Below, in pieces: positions 1-12,400 of a DNA stretch of 64,000 bases. Position 1 is the first letter of the stretch; each line of letters opens with the position of its first letter. The notes beneath the pieces were generated by a model. That model saw only the letters and a program-made list of their open reading frames with translations, ran no database searches and was not told where the DNA came from. This stretch comes from Mortierella sp. BCC40632 (taxonomy: Eukaryota; Mortierellomycota; Mortierellomycetes; Mortierellales; Mortierellaceae): NCBI GenBank assembly GCA_011634665.1, contig WAEK01000005.1:2737001-2801000 (forward strand), given 5' to 3'. Made by a program: the position numbers and the translations under genes.

Positions 1-1664
1 CACTAAAGAGGATCTTTGAAGGGAGTAGCTGCACTACTAGACCCACCCCCGAGGACACAGTCGCCATCACAGCGGGTAAGGATTCTATTAGAGTTGCTTT
101 GTCTATCCATCCTATAGCTTGACAAAAATCTCACTTTTTGTGAATACTCTACTCGATGGGTTAATTGTCTAAAGTAGAAGGGCCCAGCATATCTCCGAGT
201 ACTGGCAGCGTACAGCTCTTTTCACCCAGGCTGGCTCCAGTCCGGTCGAGGTCCGAATTTGACTGGCTTGCTTTACATCCCACGGGTGATGCTGTCGGTG
301 GGCTCTCCTCTTGTTCTACTCCATCACCATTACTGGTGGGATCGAGACTAGACGAAACAACCCATGCGACGCGGTGGCATTTCGAGTCTAGCTCGTGTAA
401 CCCTGCTGATTGGCAAACCAATTGCGTGTTGGGTGGACAAGTCTGTCAGTGTCACACAGAGTCCATTTCTAGACCAATCACGGATGGACGGCCCACTCAC
501 CTTGGGAAGATGATAGTCGATCCAAAATGGGAAAAGGCTCGTCAGGATGTTTGCTCATTATCCCAAAGTCATAACTTCTCGAACGAAGAAAAGAGTGATT
601 CGGAGATCCTTGGGAACGTTGTTTCGACTTCAAGTCCTGAAACTGTACAAGAGACTACACACTTGAGGGTGATGACGGATTACCAACAAGGTAGGCTACC
701 AGTGCAGAGCAGTCTACGATTAGGCTTCCGAAAGATCAGGGATGTCAACTCGCCACTTTCCCCAGAGGTCATTTCACATGACCTTTGGAGACGCTCTGCT
801 GACCTGGGAGCCTCCATGAGGGCTCCTAGTATGAGCCGATACCAGACTGAGGCTGGGTATTCTCTGCAGAATACAAGAGCCACCGATGACACTGAAGGCT
901 CTTTCTCGCATTCTTTCTCATCACCGGAACCATTCCTTCAGTACCAAGGGCAGAAACAGGCAAGTAATTGCTCAAGTTTGTGACGCTTCAGTGTCTTTCC
1001 CTTGCACCTTCTCTTACATCATCCAACGGTCCTTAAAAAAAAGTTTACACCATGGAAATCCGAGGAAAGTCCTGGTTCGAACAAGCCTTTGCCATCTGCA
1101 GACCATATTACTTTCCACAGTCCAACGATTCAGCACCATCTTACCGAAGAACACCTCATACTTAACAGTATGTTTGCATCCGCCGAGTCTTCTGGGGGCC
1201 TTGGCACAGGGTTTACTATCCAGAATGATTTTGAATCACCTACCTCTCAGATAAGTCTTGGAAGTCAAGAGTATCTTCTTCATCCAGACCGGCCCTCATC
1301 GTCACAACTCTCTTCGCCTACTTTGCTTCGTCCCTGGAGCGAAACTGGAGGTTCTATCGAGAGTAGACCCTCCGAACATGAGACACCTTCGACTAGGATC
1401 CCGTCTGCGGAAGAGCAGAGTGAACCATACCTATTTACAGAAGAAGATGGATCCATGTTGTCGTCCACAGAATTTGAAGGATACCTCAAGGACAAAGGAA
1501 AGACGAGATTGGATGAAGACATTGGATCAAGCCAGGGAGAAGGAGTCGAGGGAACACATAGGCGAAGAGAAAGTCAAAGAGCCAGTCGACCCCTCACAAT
1601 CTTTCCTTTGCTTAGCTCTCCTCTTGCGCCAGAGTTGTCCGAGTTGGATCGCGAGCTTTTTTAA
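1..1664 (+). CDS. Serine-rich hypothetical protein, 3' part (5' end outside window)
   Basis: I do not recognise a domain. The reading frame is already open at base 1, so the gene starts upstream of the window. Exons by splice phase: <1-75, 175-959 and 1044-1664, ending in a TAA after a Leu-Phe tail. The first intron (76-174) begins GTAAGG. The second (960-1043) begins GCAAGT after CAG, so it is a GC-AG intron; it removes an in-frame TGA at 981-983 and is 84 nt long, keeping the frame. The product is rich in Ser, Pro, Thr and charged residues with no obvious membrane segment, so it is probably largely disordered. It converges on the ferric reductase gene, whose stop codon lies about 480 bases away. 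The gene call rests on frame continuity across two introns; the function is unknown. Confidence 0.6.
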
Positions 1665-2146
1665 GAAGAAAAAGGCTTGGTGATGAACAAAGACTGATTA
1701 CTCTAGTATTTTTCGACTCTTCCCCGAGTCTTACCAATCGAATGCGCTCTAGTTCCTCCCCTTGACTCGGGTCTGTATTGACAACGAAGAGAAGCTTCTA
1801 AACTCTGCTCCCACGGCTCATGAAATGAAAAGAAAATAAAGGCCAGAGGCAATCTTTTTCCTTGTACCACAACATGCAAGCGTATTATCCCCTATTGCTA
1901 TCTGGAGATGGAGTTTTTGTAGTGTTGACTGTGTCCTGGTTGTCATCAGAGTAGCAAAACTCCCTTCCCCTCAGTACCAAGTGTAAAATGAACAATTTTT
2001 TTTTATTGAAGAGTGCAAACGGAGGAATATACAAATGACAAGTTGACAAAGTAAAAATGGAGAGCGCGTCTCTCCAAAAGGGAAGAGTCAAGTTCCCGAT
2101 GGAACTCCCTTTTTGATATCGGATCTTTCTCTCACTCTCTCTCTCT
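1665..2146. other. Intergenic region between two convergent 3' ends
   Basis: No gene is seen. The stretch should hold the 3' UTRs of the serine-rich gene and of the ferric reductase. An AATAAA-like element near 1834-1842 could serve the plus-strand gene. Confidence 0.5.
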
Positions 2147-5144
2147 TTATGGGGCCCAGGTCTCGCGATGGTAATCCACTGCCCAACCAGCCTTCTTGAT
2201 CTGAGTTCCGACATGCTCCACAAAGGCATCTGGTCCACCTCCAAAGACGGTCACCAACGCACGGTCTTCACCCTTGATACCAATGCCTTGCTCCATCATT
2301 TGTTCAATCACACGCTTGACATTCACACGACCTCGTGAGAACACAACATCTCCTTCATCCCAATTGCCATCCTCGACTGTCAACTTTTCGTCGTCCATCT
2401 CAAATTCGGGATAGGGCAAATTGGTGGATGTTTTGCCATCCACGGGACCTCTTGCAGACTCGATATCGCGCGAACCCTTCAATCCATGGATCAAGGTCCT
2501 ACGAGCATACCACATGGCCAAATAGCCCATGACGGACAACAAGAAATAGTGTCCAATTACCGGACCCATCGAGTAGGAACCATAACAGAACTTCTCCTGA
2601 TCTTGATTCATTTCAAGCATCATATCGCAGTAACGAGCACTGCCTTCCCACCGAAGGGCACGGAGACCATAGTAAAAGGCGAGAGGTATAACAATCAAAA
2701 TAGTGGTGGCGTGAAGATCCAGCTTGGCGTACTTTGTGGAGACCTTGGTCGAGTCGGCATCCTGGAAGGTAGGTAGACGTTTGGTAGCATAGGGGATCTC
2801 ATGAGTTGAAACAGCTGCACTGGATCCAGCCTTTTCAGCTTCCGAATCAGGGAACTGGAAGGTAGAACCAGGAGGCAAAGTAGGTGAAGTACAAGATGAG
2901 GAGGCTTCGACAACGGCTTCAATATTGGAAGAATCTCGACTGGCATCACTAGTGCCAGCCTTGGCAGTCTTTCCTGAACCCACTGTACTGACCGAATCGG
3001 TACGGATATGACTGGAAGTATTGGTGGGGGTTTCGGGGATCTTTTCTGAGGTGATTGGTTCTTGTACAATCGTACGACCCGACAGAGACATGGCTCGCTT
3101 CAGCTTTGTACCCGTTCTTCTCAGAGTCGAGAAACGTTTCTTGGACTTTTTCTCCTTGATGGAGAGTCCTGGTACCTGAATATCATTCTTGATGACATGA
3201 GCATGAGAACCCATCAAAGTTTGTGCTTTGTCTGGGCGTGAGACGTAAATCTCAACCTTGAGCCAACTCGTGAACCGTGGGTCGCGCGTGATCTGGTGAA
3301 GGAAGGAACCATAAGCATGAAGTTCACTACGAGTTCGGAAAGTACAGATCAAATGAAGTCGCATCCGAAGTGGGTGTTGAGAAGATGCGATCTGGGCACC
3401 GATCGCCTTGATAAGAGCCATGAATGTAGTGATGGCAGCTCCGGCTAAAGGGGTCAAATCAAGATTCATAGATTTGTTAATAAATAAATAAAAAGGCGAT
3501 ATGCATCCATAAGAGGGAATACGATCTCGAAGAGTCACCCATTCTTTGGTTTTTATGCTTACCAACAAAGATGATCATCACATCCGACTTGAGGTAATCG
3601 TGACGTCTGTCTCCAAAGACACCATCCACGTTAGCCTTGACCATGATGCGCTTGTCGCTGGTACCACATTGTCGTCCAAGAGCACCTGTCCAGCTGAACC
3701 TTGTGTTGTTATAAGTTCGGATGAACAAGACAATCTCTTGTGGGTTCTCAGGCCAGTATGATGCGATAGTGAAGGGATGGTAGAGTGTGCCGAGTTCAGG
3801 GATTTGGACCATAATGTAGTCGCCAGGGTAATAGGGCTTCATTGGCTCAGGAGAGCGGAAAGTCATGCGAACAATATCGGCGTCGGCATTGAGAGTGCAA
3901 GAAGCTTCTGGATGCAATGTCTTGCGCTGAATGATCTTGGGAACGAAGCGATCAACGAGAAAGAGGATGAACGAGGGCAAGACATAGTACCAAAGCATAG
4001 TGTATGGATAGTGAACGATGGTGCCCACCAAAAAGATCACCGTCATGACACGGTGCAGACCCATGAAAGCGACGTAAAGCCTGCGGCGAACTTGTGGGAT
4101 CGAGAAGATGGCCAGGATACAGAGGGCTCCCTATTTTTTTTTTTTTTTTTTTTTTTCATAGAAAAGAAACAGAGACTGTTAGGCATACCTTTTCTCATAC
4201 TTTGCGTGAGCGATATAGGAAGCAACTTAAGTTAACAAAGGTGACCTACAAAGGCAAAGCATCCGCAAATGTTCATGACGGAACGATCAACATCATCAAA
4301 AGTAAAGTTTTCTGTCAAAGTCTCGGTAATGCCATAGTACCAGACATATCCAACAGTATGAACAGCGGACCAGAAGACGATTCCAACACCGAGCCAACGA
4401 TGAAGTGGTAGGATCTCAGCATAAGTAAATCCAAGCGCGTGCAACATGGATCTTCGGAGGACTAGAAAGAGAATCACGGTACAGGATGCAATCGCTGCAT
4501 AGCCTCCCATCTCTCCAAGCATCACTTTTTTTTTTTTTTTTTTTTAGGAATGAATTTATGCATTTGAGAAATATAGAGAAAAGAAACTGGTTAAGAGAAA
4601 CGATCTTTGCTTCAACCACCATCATGACAGAATATCAATTATCCCCTCCCCTCCTCTCCCCAAAAAAAAACACACAAGATCAGGAAGCAATTGACTTACA
4701 GCTTGTTCCTTTGTATGGACCAAATTCTTCAAAAAGCTCTTTTGTTCCCTTGACCGAGACGGACAAGACCCAGGCCACATTGAATAAGGCGATAAATCCG
4801 ACAAGGACCCAATACTTGACTGTATACCCCCATAGAATGTGATGTTCCCAAAGCGAGATCTTTTGTCGAACCGAGACGGGTGTCGTCACCTTGGAAATAC
4901 TATGTTGGAACTCGCGTTCGGATCGGAAGTAATGACCCCAGATCGTGGCCAGATGACCGATACAGGAAGGGATGATCCAAAAGGCGGTCGTGGCATATTC
5001 TCGGACACCACCGAATGTAAAGATTATTCCTCCTCCTCTTACTATGACCCAGGTGATATGGCCTTCGACTGCAATGTATGCAATGATGATGAAGAGACAG
5101 GCAATGATAATGACCTTTGGCCAGTTAACCTCTGACCGAGTCAT
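2147..5144 (-). CDS. Ferric reductase / NADPH oxidase-like transmembrane oxidoreductase
   Basis: Predicted to move electrons from NAD(P)H through FAD and two hemes across a membrane, as in fungal FRE metalloreductases. Exons on the minus strand: 5144-4700, 4524-4250, 4130-3563 and 3444-2147. All phases agree, giving 861 residues. Exon 1 holds N-terminal helices (about 10-30, 55-75, 115-137). The ferric-reductase membrane core with candidate heme histidines (LHRWLG, AVHTVGY, VHYP) spans exons 2 and 3. The FAD-binding HPFT motif is at 358-361. The nucleotide-binding part starts at a GAAITTF glycine loop (about 431) and ends with FGGGP near 830. Unusually, about 160 residues of Ser/Thr-rich linker and two extra hydrophobic helices (about 675-692 and 723-742) sit inside the NAD domain. 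Iron reduction is more likely than superoxide production, but the sequence does not decide. Confidence 0.85.
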
Positions 5145-5348
5145 GGCGATTTGCGTTTGGTAAAGGGGGCTGTGGGTGAAGTGATAGAAAAGTGAAAAGG
5201 AGAGACCGACGGACTATTTACAAAGTGTGGCGGGGTTGTTCAGTGAGACAGTAAGCTTAAACAAAGATGTGCTAACGGCCAACAACGGGGCAGTATGAAT
5301 ACTGGAATAAACAGGAGGAAGGGAAGGGTATGAATGGAGAGTAAGAGA

Positions 5349-5351
<3 letters not shown>

Positions 5352-5427
<76 letters not shown>
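5352..5427. repeat. (GA)n microsatellite
   Basis: An almost pure GA dinucleotide run of about 75 bases lies upstream of the ferric reductase start codon. On the gene's strand it reads as a CT-rich leader. Confidence 0.9.
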
Positions 5428-5431
<4 letters not shown>

Positions 5432-5532
5432 GATTGAGGCAACTGTCGTTCGCGATCCTGGAGTTTCTGCTAAGACTGAAGAGAAGGAGGAAAGGTGAGA
5501 GAGAGAAAAGGGTTGGGGTTTGGCCAGGGCCT

Positions 5533-5539
5533 CTTTATA
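5533..5539 (-). promoter_or_regulatory. Possible TATA box of the ferric reductase gene
   Basis: The minus strand reads TATAAAG here, about 390 bases before the ATG at 5144 and upstream of the CT-rich leader. Position and context fit a core promoter, but this is motif-level evidence only. Confidence 0.3.
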
Positions 5540-5863
5540 CGGTCCGAAATGCACCTCGTCAGTCACAGTATCCGTGTTCGGACTCCTCTCTCCTCCACGC
5601 GCCTGCCTCGCTTCTGTCAATACCACTGGCCGATTAGCTTGACCAAAGGGGCAGAGTGGCAAAAAAAAAAAAAAAAAAAAACAGATCGATCATTCATCTT
5701 GAAGTATGTCCGGAGTACATCCCAAATACGATCATACAAAGCATGACATCTTTCACTGTCTCCTTCCGTCCTGTACCCCTTGTTCGATTCACCGGATCAT
5801 GGAAGCATGGCCTCTCATCATCACCGCTATCATCTTTTTTTTTTGTAACATGTCTCTGCTCAC

Positions 5864-5964
5864 CTCACGTCCGATATTCATTGCCGATGGAAAGAGGGCA
5901 TGCAAAGTACGTCGAATATCTGCAGTTGTTATCAGACCAAGATCTAGACCTTCCTGATTAGCAC
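5864..5964 (-). pseudogene. Possible orphan exon or gene remnant
   Basis: A 101-nt minus-strand segment is flanked by a good acceptor (TGACAG) and a good donor (GTGAGC). Only one frame is open, and it reads like a folded-protein exon (GLDLGLITTADIRRTLHALF). I could not connect it in phase to a convincing next exon: the best downstream segment, near 5700-5780, has a different phase. It may be a remnant, a fragment of an unrecognised gene, or chance. Confidence 0.2.
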
Positions 5965-7586
5965 CTGTCAAACAGATAGTACAGCAGGACAGTACATCCG
6001 AGCTATTGCATCTTCGAGTCACCTCTCTCTAGAGCGCTTCGCCATTGCATGAGACAAAGTATCGATACGCCTAAAAAGGGTGAGGGAGAGGTGAAAAAGA
6101 GAGCAGAGGCCGCGTGAGAAAGAGGGCCCTGAACCAGAGCTGGGTCTCAACCGGGAGAGGCGCATGCCTTGTTTTACTATAGTAGTAGCTTAGAGAAAAG
6201 GTCAGCGATCGAGATAGAGGGAAAAAAGAGAGAGAAAGAGAGAGAGAACGGTATGGAGAGAAAGAATAAAAGAGAATGGGTCCCCATCCTCACCAATTGG
6301 ACACACTCCGCACACAAGAGAAGGCAAGGGTATAACGCAGATCGAGAGGCAAACACACCCATCGACAAACAGCGGTCTTTCTGAGTTGCGGGCCAAATCC
6401 TGTGAGCATTTACAGATTCGGGCAATGGGAAGGGCAAGTGGACAAAGGCCCACACGCTTTCGTCCCAAAAAGAAGACCCACGAAGCAGATCAACCGCAGT
6501 TACTTAATTTGGATGGATTTCGGCCCCATCCGGCCCATTTAGGCCCGTCCACCCAAAAAAAAAAAAAAAAAAAAAAAACTTAAACCTTCTAGCCCCCTTT
6601 TCCTTTGCGCCCTATGGCAGAACAGAGGCAGTGTTTTGAATTGTGGACAAGATTGAATTCTTTTGTCCATTCAAATCTGATAAGAAGGATCTCAGCAGTG
6701 GCCCGGGGATAGACAGTCTACTGTAACAGATGATGTTTGTATACTTTTTCTGTCCACGAGGCTTTTTTTCACTCCTTCGATCTGATAAGGAAAGTTGGCT
6801 CGGGATACGAGCACCTTGTCTGTCGCCGTGCTAAACTGACCACCGTTTGACTGTCCATGTGTACATACATCAGTACGCTCGTTGAAACTCAGTCGTGGAC
6901 ATTGGGCGTTGGGCCATGCTTCCTCACCTCTCCTCTTTTCCCCCCTTTTTACTTGTCAAGAGAGGGCTTCCACTTCTTTCCCTTTCTTCCCTGGCTACGG
7001 TAACGGATAGCACCGGTTCACTGACCCGGATTCCTCTCTTTCTCTCTCTCCCCTCCCAATGGTTGACTACTCTGATCTCAAACACCACAGTAGGTACAAG
7101 TAGACGATACAGGCTGGGGACGAAACGGCTGCCCCCCACCACCACTGCTGAGAATCAAGTTTGGCATTTGAGTATTGCCTCTTTGGATGGAAGACACTCT
7201 ATATCCCCACCTCTTTCCCTCTTTTCCCTTCTTCCCCCCTTCCCCCAATGTGTCCCCTCCTTTCCCCTTCTCTCTCCCCCCCACCTTTTTCTGACGATCC
7301 CTGTTCATTCCACACTTATTTCGAGTTCATACGAGGGTGAGGAATAGGATTGCATAGAAGAATGCATCCCTTGATTCCCTTACATTACTTTTTCTTTTCA
7401 CTTTTTTTTTTCTTCTCTCTCAATCTCTATCTTCTCCATCTCACTTGCATGGGCCACGTTTTTTTTTATTACTTTTTTTTCTATTTACTTTTTTTTTTTT
7501 GATTCTTTTTTTAGGTCAACTTTTTTGTGGTTAGGCTCGTGAGAAGGAGAGGGAAGGGGATGGGAGGGGAGGGGAGGCAGGAGACT

Positions 7587-9094
7587 CTAGAAGATAATTT
7601 TCTGTCCATCGTACGCAATCCCAAACTCTGTTGTCTGACCTTCCTCCTTCGAGAGCGCATGCATCTCTTCATCCTCTGCATAGTGATCCACGGAGTGGCA
7701 GAAACCAACAATCAAGGACCGCTCGGGCTTCGGAACCAGCTCATTTGAGAAGGCAAGTGCCTCGGGGATACTGAAGTGAGACGGATGGTTCGTTTCTGCA
7801 TTGGCCGTATTGTTGTTGTGGCCGTCCGCCGAAGTGTGTGTGTATGTATGTGAATGAGTGAATGTGTGTTGTATGTGCGATTTTTTTTTTGGGAACATTG
7901 AATAGAAACAAAAGCACGAGGAGAGTGTGTGAAATGGGATGAGAAAAAAAAAAAAGTCCATGACCAAAAAGGAACAGAAAGAGCAAACAGTGTTTGTTAG
8001 TACCCTGTCTGCAAGATGGTATCACTACAACGTAAACAAAGTGGCGCGACACTTGTCCTTTCTCTCTCAATCGAGTCTAGGACCATGATTTTTGTTGTTT
8101 TCTTTTTTTTTTTTTTTTTAAAAAAACAAACCTCTCTTGTGGCCCGATTGGAGTTCACTTACTTTTCAATCCATCAATAACCAGTACTTTAGATCCGCAA
8201 ACTTTAGCTGTTGTGCTTTCGGGTATAACGGAGCAATCTGAGATCCAGCTTAGGTCATTAAAGCGGAACCCAAGAGACCAGAAGGGCTCATTCGTCGTAA
8301 AATACTTTCCATGATGCACTAAGATGGAGACCAATGAATCGACATGATCGCAAGTGAAGAGGAGGAGGAGGAGGAGGAGGAGGAGGAGGAGGAGGAGGAG
8401 GAGGAGGAGGAGGATCAATGAGTAAAAGTGAAAATCAAACACAAAACAAAAACAAAAAGCTCTTTGATAGACGTTCACGCTGACGCAGATCAGTGGCTAG
8501 ATGACTGAGATCCCACTGAGATCCTGCTGAGATCCTGCTGAGATTCCTCTTCTCTTCGCTCTTTTCTTGAGAGAGCGCCTTGACGATCCATCTTTGGACC
8601 TCGATCTTTCAGCTCTTTTGTCAAGCAAGCCCATCTTTTTGCTCTTTTCTTTTGTTTGAACAGAATGACCTCTGCTCCATGACCATAGTTAAAGGAAAAA
8701 AAAGATGATGATGATGATGATGATGACGGATCAATGGGCAGGGAGAAAGAAGGGAGCCATTACCTGGCAGGGGCGTAAAGGTAACACCTTCGACAACAAA
8801 ATCGCTATCATGATCAATAATATGATATGTAAAAGAGGGTATATCTCCGCCACCGGTGGCCTTTGAGGCGTCCACCATGTACGGGAAGGTGCTAGCAATA
8901 CAGTCCATGGTCTTTTGGTCCAGATAAACAGGAATACTGAACGGTTTGGATTTATCCAATAAACACCATGACCTCAGATCATCTAGACCGAAAAAGGCGT
9001 CCGCGTGTCCGTGTGTTATGATCTAGACAAGTAGAAACCCGCAACCCCCAAGAAGCCGAGATGTAAACAACAGTGTCCTTCAAGATGAATAATG

Positions 9095-9128
<34 letters not shown>

Positions 9129-9374
9129 GGCGTATCTGTAGCATGCATCGTTCTCATGACTATTTTCATGTTCCTCATCCCCATCAGTTCTCGTGTGGCC
9201 CCTAATACGAAGCAAATTAGGCAAATGCAGCCCGAGAGAGAAACAGAGAGGAAGAACGGACGATTCCTACTTACCAATGCATCAATGCGTTGAATGTTAT
9301 GCACAGGGAACCATTGTCTTGCGGACTCGTAGTAACTCTTTCCACAATCGATCAAGATGTTCCTATAGAGGCAA

Positions 9375-9408
<34 letters not shown>

Positions 9409-12400
9409 CATCCAGGCCGTCAGCGATATTGGTAGGCTGAGAGAAGAAGGTTCTGTGGGAAACGAATTTTTTTTTTTTGCGTCCATCTTTTTGCTCCCCC
9501 TTCCTTTCTCTCCCTCTTGTCGATCTGATAGAGTCGATGCCCTGTTGCGGGAAAAATTCCTTTTTGTCTCTTGTCCTTTTTTTTTCTCTTTCTTTAATCT
9601 AGCTTGCAGATACTGATAGCAGATTGATGTTCGATCTTTGCCATGCTTCCGAGACTCTGAACCGTGCCTGAAACGATCAATGGGGTCGTCCTGACAAACC
9701 CCATTCCCCCAACGGTCCGAGCAATTGCTCAATTCCACAATGTGAATCCCAGTAAGTGCAACACCCTTCGGATCCATGGGTGTCTAGGGAGTTATTGTCT
9801 ATAGACTGTGTGTCTTTCTTAAAAGAAAAGAAAAAAATGAGACCGCCAGGGGTAGGGTAGGGTAGGGGAATATTAGCCTTTACCTTTCGCGGCCATCCTC
9901 ATGTGTGAAACGGACCATGGCGCTTGTGTTCCGTTTAATATTCTTGACTCCTTCAGGGGTCAGAGTCGACAGACACACCTTGCATGTTTTTTCGGGGTTC
10001 GTCAGGCAGGGCACCGAGGGCTAGTCGAGTCGATGCCAAGAAAAAAAGAATAGCGGCATGGGTTAATGAGACGCTCCCTTTCCTTTGCTCATGCCAAAGA
10101 ATCGCTGGTTCTTCCTCCTTCTCCCCTCCCCCCTCCCCGTCCTTCCCCATTCCATCTCGGAAAGGTGTTGCTCATTCTCATGGAAAGAAGTAAGAGGCAG
10201 CTCTTCTCCGCATCAATTCACTCTTGACTTACTACTCCACTGGAGGTTCCTGTCCCAAGAAAGATGAGCTCGGTCGGTCCTGTTTTTGTCATTGATGCTT
10301 TGCTTAGGAGAGGGGGAGGTGGAGGGGGAGGAGTGCCGTTACTTTTGTTCAATGTCAATGGCATTGAGTCTTGGAGTTCCGAGAGGCCTCTTTGTTTCAA
10401 GATCTTGACTCCTTGGCTCTTAAGGGTTTCTTTGGCGCGCGCAGTAGAGTTGCTAGAAACACTCGAGGTGGTCGGTTGTATTTGGTGATTCCGAGGGAAT
10501 AATTGTGTGTAATATCGGACGGCAGTGCCGATCACACCCATGGTCAACACAACGCCATAGGTACCTACAAGCCCATAGTACATGGGCAGATCCTCGCGCA
10601 ATGTGTCCTCGAACCGACCTATGATATTTTTTGTTGTACTCTCGCCTAGTAGTTTCCAAGAAAGTGAGCTATTGTTTTTCCCTCCAAGACCAACGGTACT
10701 TGGCAATCCTTCTTCAAAAGCCGCCATGATGAGTCGGTCGATTGGAACGGAATCCGTGACCAGGATATTGTCTTCTACCCTTGGGAAGCTGATCCGAGCA
10801 TGTTCCTCTATCCACTGCAAACCTGCTGCAAGACTTGTCATCTTGTTGAGCACCAGGCAATAGAGGACGCCTTTAATAAACCCTGTCAAGACTTGATTAT
10901 TGCCAAACGCCTGCTCCACACCTTGGAGTAACGTTGTCTGGATATTGTTTAGTGCTAGTCCAATCTCTGCACTCGACTTTTGGATCTCCCCAAATACATT
11001 GGTGTTGATATTGGTTTCGAGATGTGCCAGGGCTCTGTTGGTTTCTATTGCAAAGGTTCTGGAAGCCGATCGCACCATGTCGTCGTCGAATGCCTCAAGT
11101 ACCAAAGCAGTAACGTTGATCAAAGATCCTTCCAGTATAGGTTGGTAATTGGCCACCATGTACCTCACGAAGGCAATCTGACAGTGGACAAGAGTAATTC
11201 CAAGGAGACCAAGAGCGAGACAGGCCACGACCTGAGGAGTAGTGATGTAGTAGATAAACCACGAATAAATCGATCGCTTCCCTTCATTCTCTGGGAAGAG
11301 TTTCCGAGCTGTAGAATCCACGAAACGAAAGAGCAGTGGCTGCTTGATCATTTGACTGATCTGTGTACCCTCATACTCACTCTTGTATGACCGAGAAGTG
11401 TGATTTCCGTGTTTCTCTGAATTGCATTCGCTCAAAGATTGTTCCAATATAGAGGTGGCAGTTTTGGATGAGCGTCGTAGACCTTGGGTCCCAGTCTTGG
11501 GCCATTCGCTTCTATAGGCAAGTTGATCTGAGACACGATGAATATGCGCTTTCCATCGCCTATGTTGGTACCAGACTCGCATCATGCTCACCAAAATCAT
11601 CAACAGGGCAATGGTAATCAAGACGCCTACACCACGAAGAATCATCCCGTCCAGTTCCTTTTCCAGTCGGTCCAAGCCCAATTGATCCTTGAACTTGTCG
11701 CATAGTAGGAATTGGGGACCTGTAAAAGTTGGGACAGGTACCAATATACTTTCAAAACGCGGAAAGGCCATTTCTCGATGGATCAATGCACCCAGTTCGT
11801 TCAACGGAGCGATCATCGTGCTTGTCAACGCATTGTTAAGTTGATCAAGTGCCTGTACACCATTAGTTCCAAGGTCGGACAGAATTGGAAGTCTCGTCTC
11901 TGAGAGTTGAAGAAGAAAACAACGCCAGGCGCCGGTCAAGATAGAGACGACCCATTCGATCGTGGCCATGATACCCACCAGGACGACTTCGAGTCCATGT
12001 CCAATTTGGATAATAGCCGAATTGACTGCATGGATCAAACCACGGTTTACACCCTGGGCAGTCATCGTCGGAAGTGAGTGCACCAATACTGACACTGTCT
12101 TTTCGATGACTAGACAGTTGGTGGCCATAGAGAGCTCTGCTCCTGTAACAATATCATGAAGTGTTGATCGAGTGCGATAGAGTCGCCATGCCGAGATGAC
12201 AAAGAAAATGACTGTGTACGAGACGAATGTTTGCGAAAGCTTGGCCAAGAGTCCGGGAGCAGACCGGACTAGGGGGTCACATCGTTTTTCCTCCTGTTTA
12301 TGTCCTGTTTGAGGAAGGCTACTAATCGTGGGCGCTGACCGCCCATTCAGGTCCCCAGGAGTGACGGAGGTCATTTTGTTTGCGGTCATGGGGAGTAAGG

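Larger units (their letters stand above)
5145..7586. other. Gene-poor region with GA microsatellite and pyrimidine-rich tracts
   Basis: No complete gene is supported. It contains a (GA)n run near 5352-5427 in the ferric reductase leader, poly-A runs near 5660-5680 and 6555-6578, and CT/T-rich DNA at 7190-7520. A possible orphan exon (5864-5964, minus) is listed separately. Short open frames on both strands show low-complexity translations and no recognisable motif. Confidence 0.5.

Noticed and set aside
8155..8478. Poly-Leu open frame as a separate membrane protein
   Set aside because: The Leu run is the translated GAG repeat of an intron. Only the part after 8318 is an exon of the hydrolase.
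9352..9777. Open frame inside the long intron of the hydrolase, considered as an extra exon
   Set aside because: The flanking exons join in phase and in family order (GRER to NILIDCGKS) without it, and its end is poly-Lys from a homopolymer.
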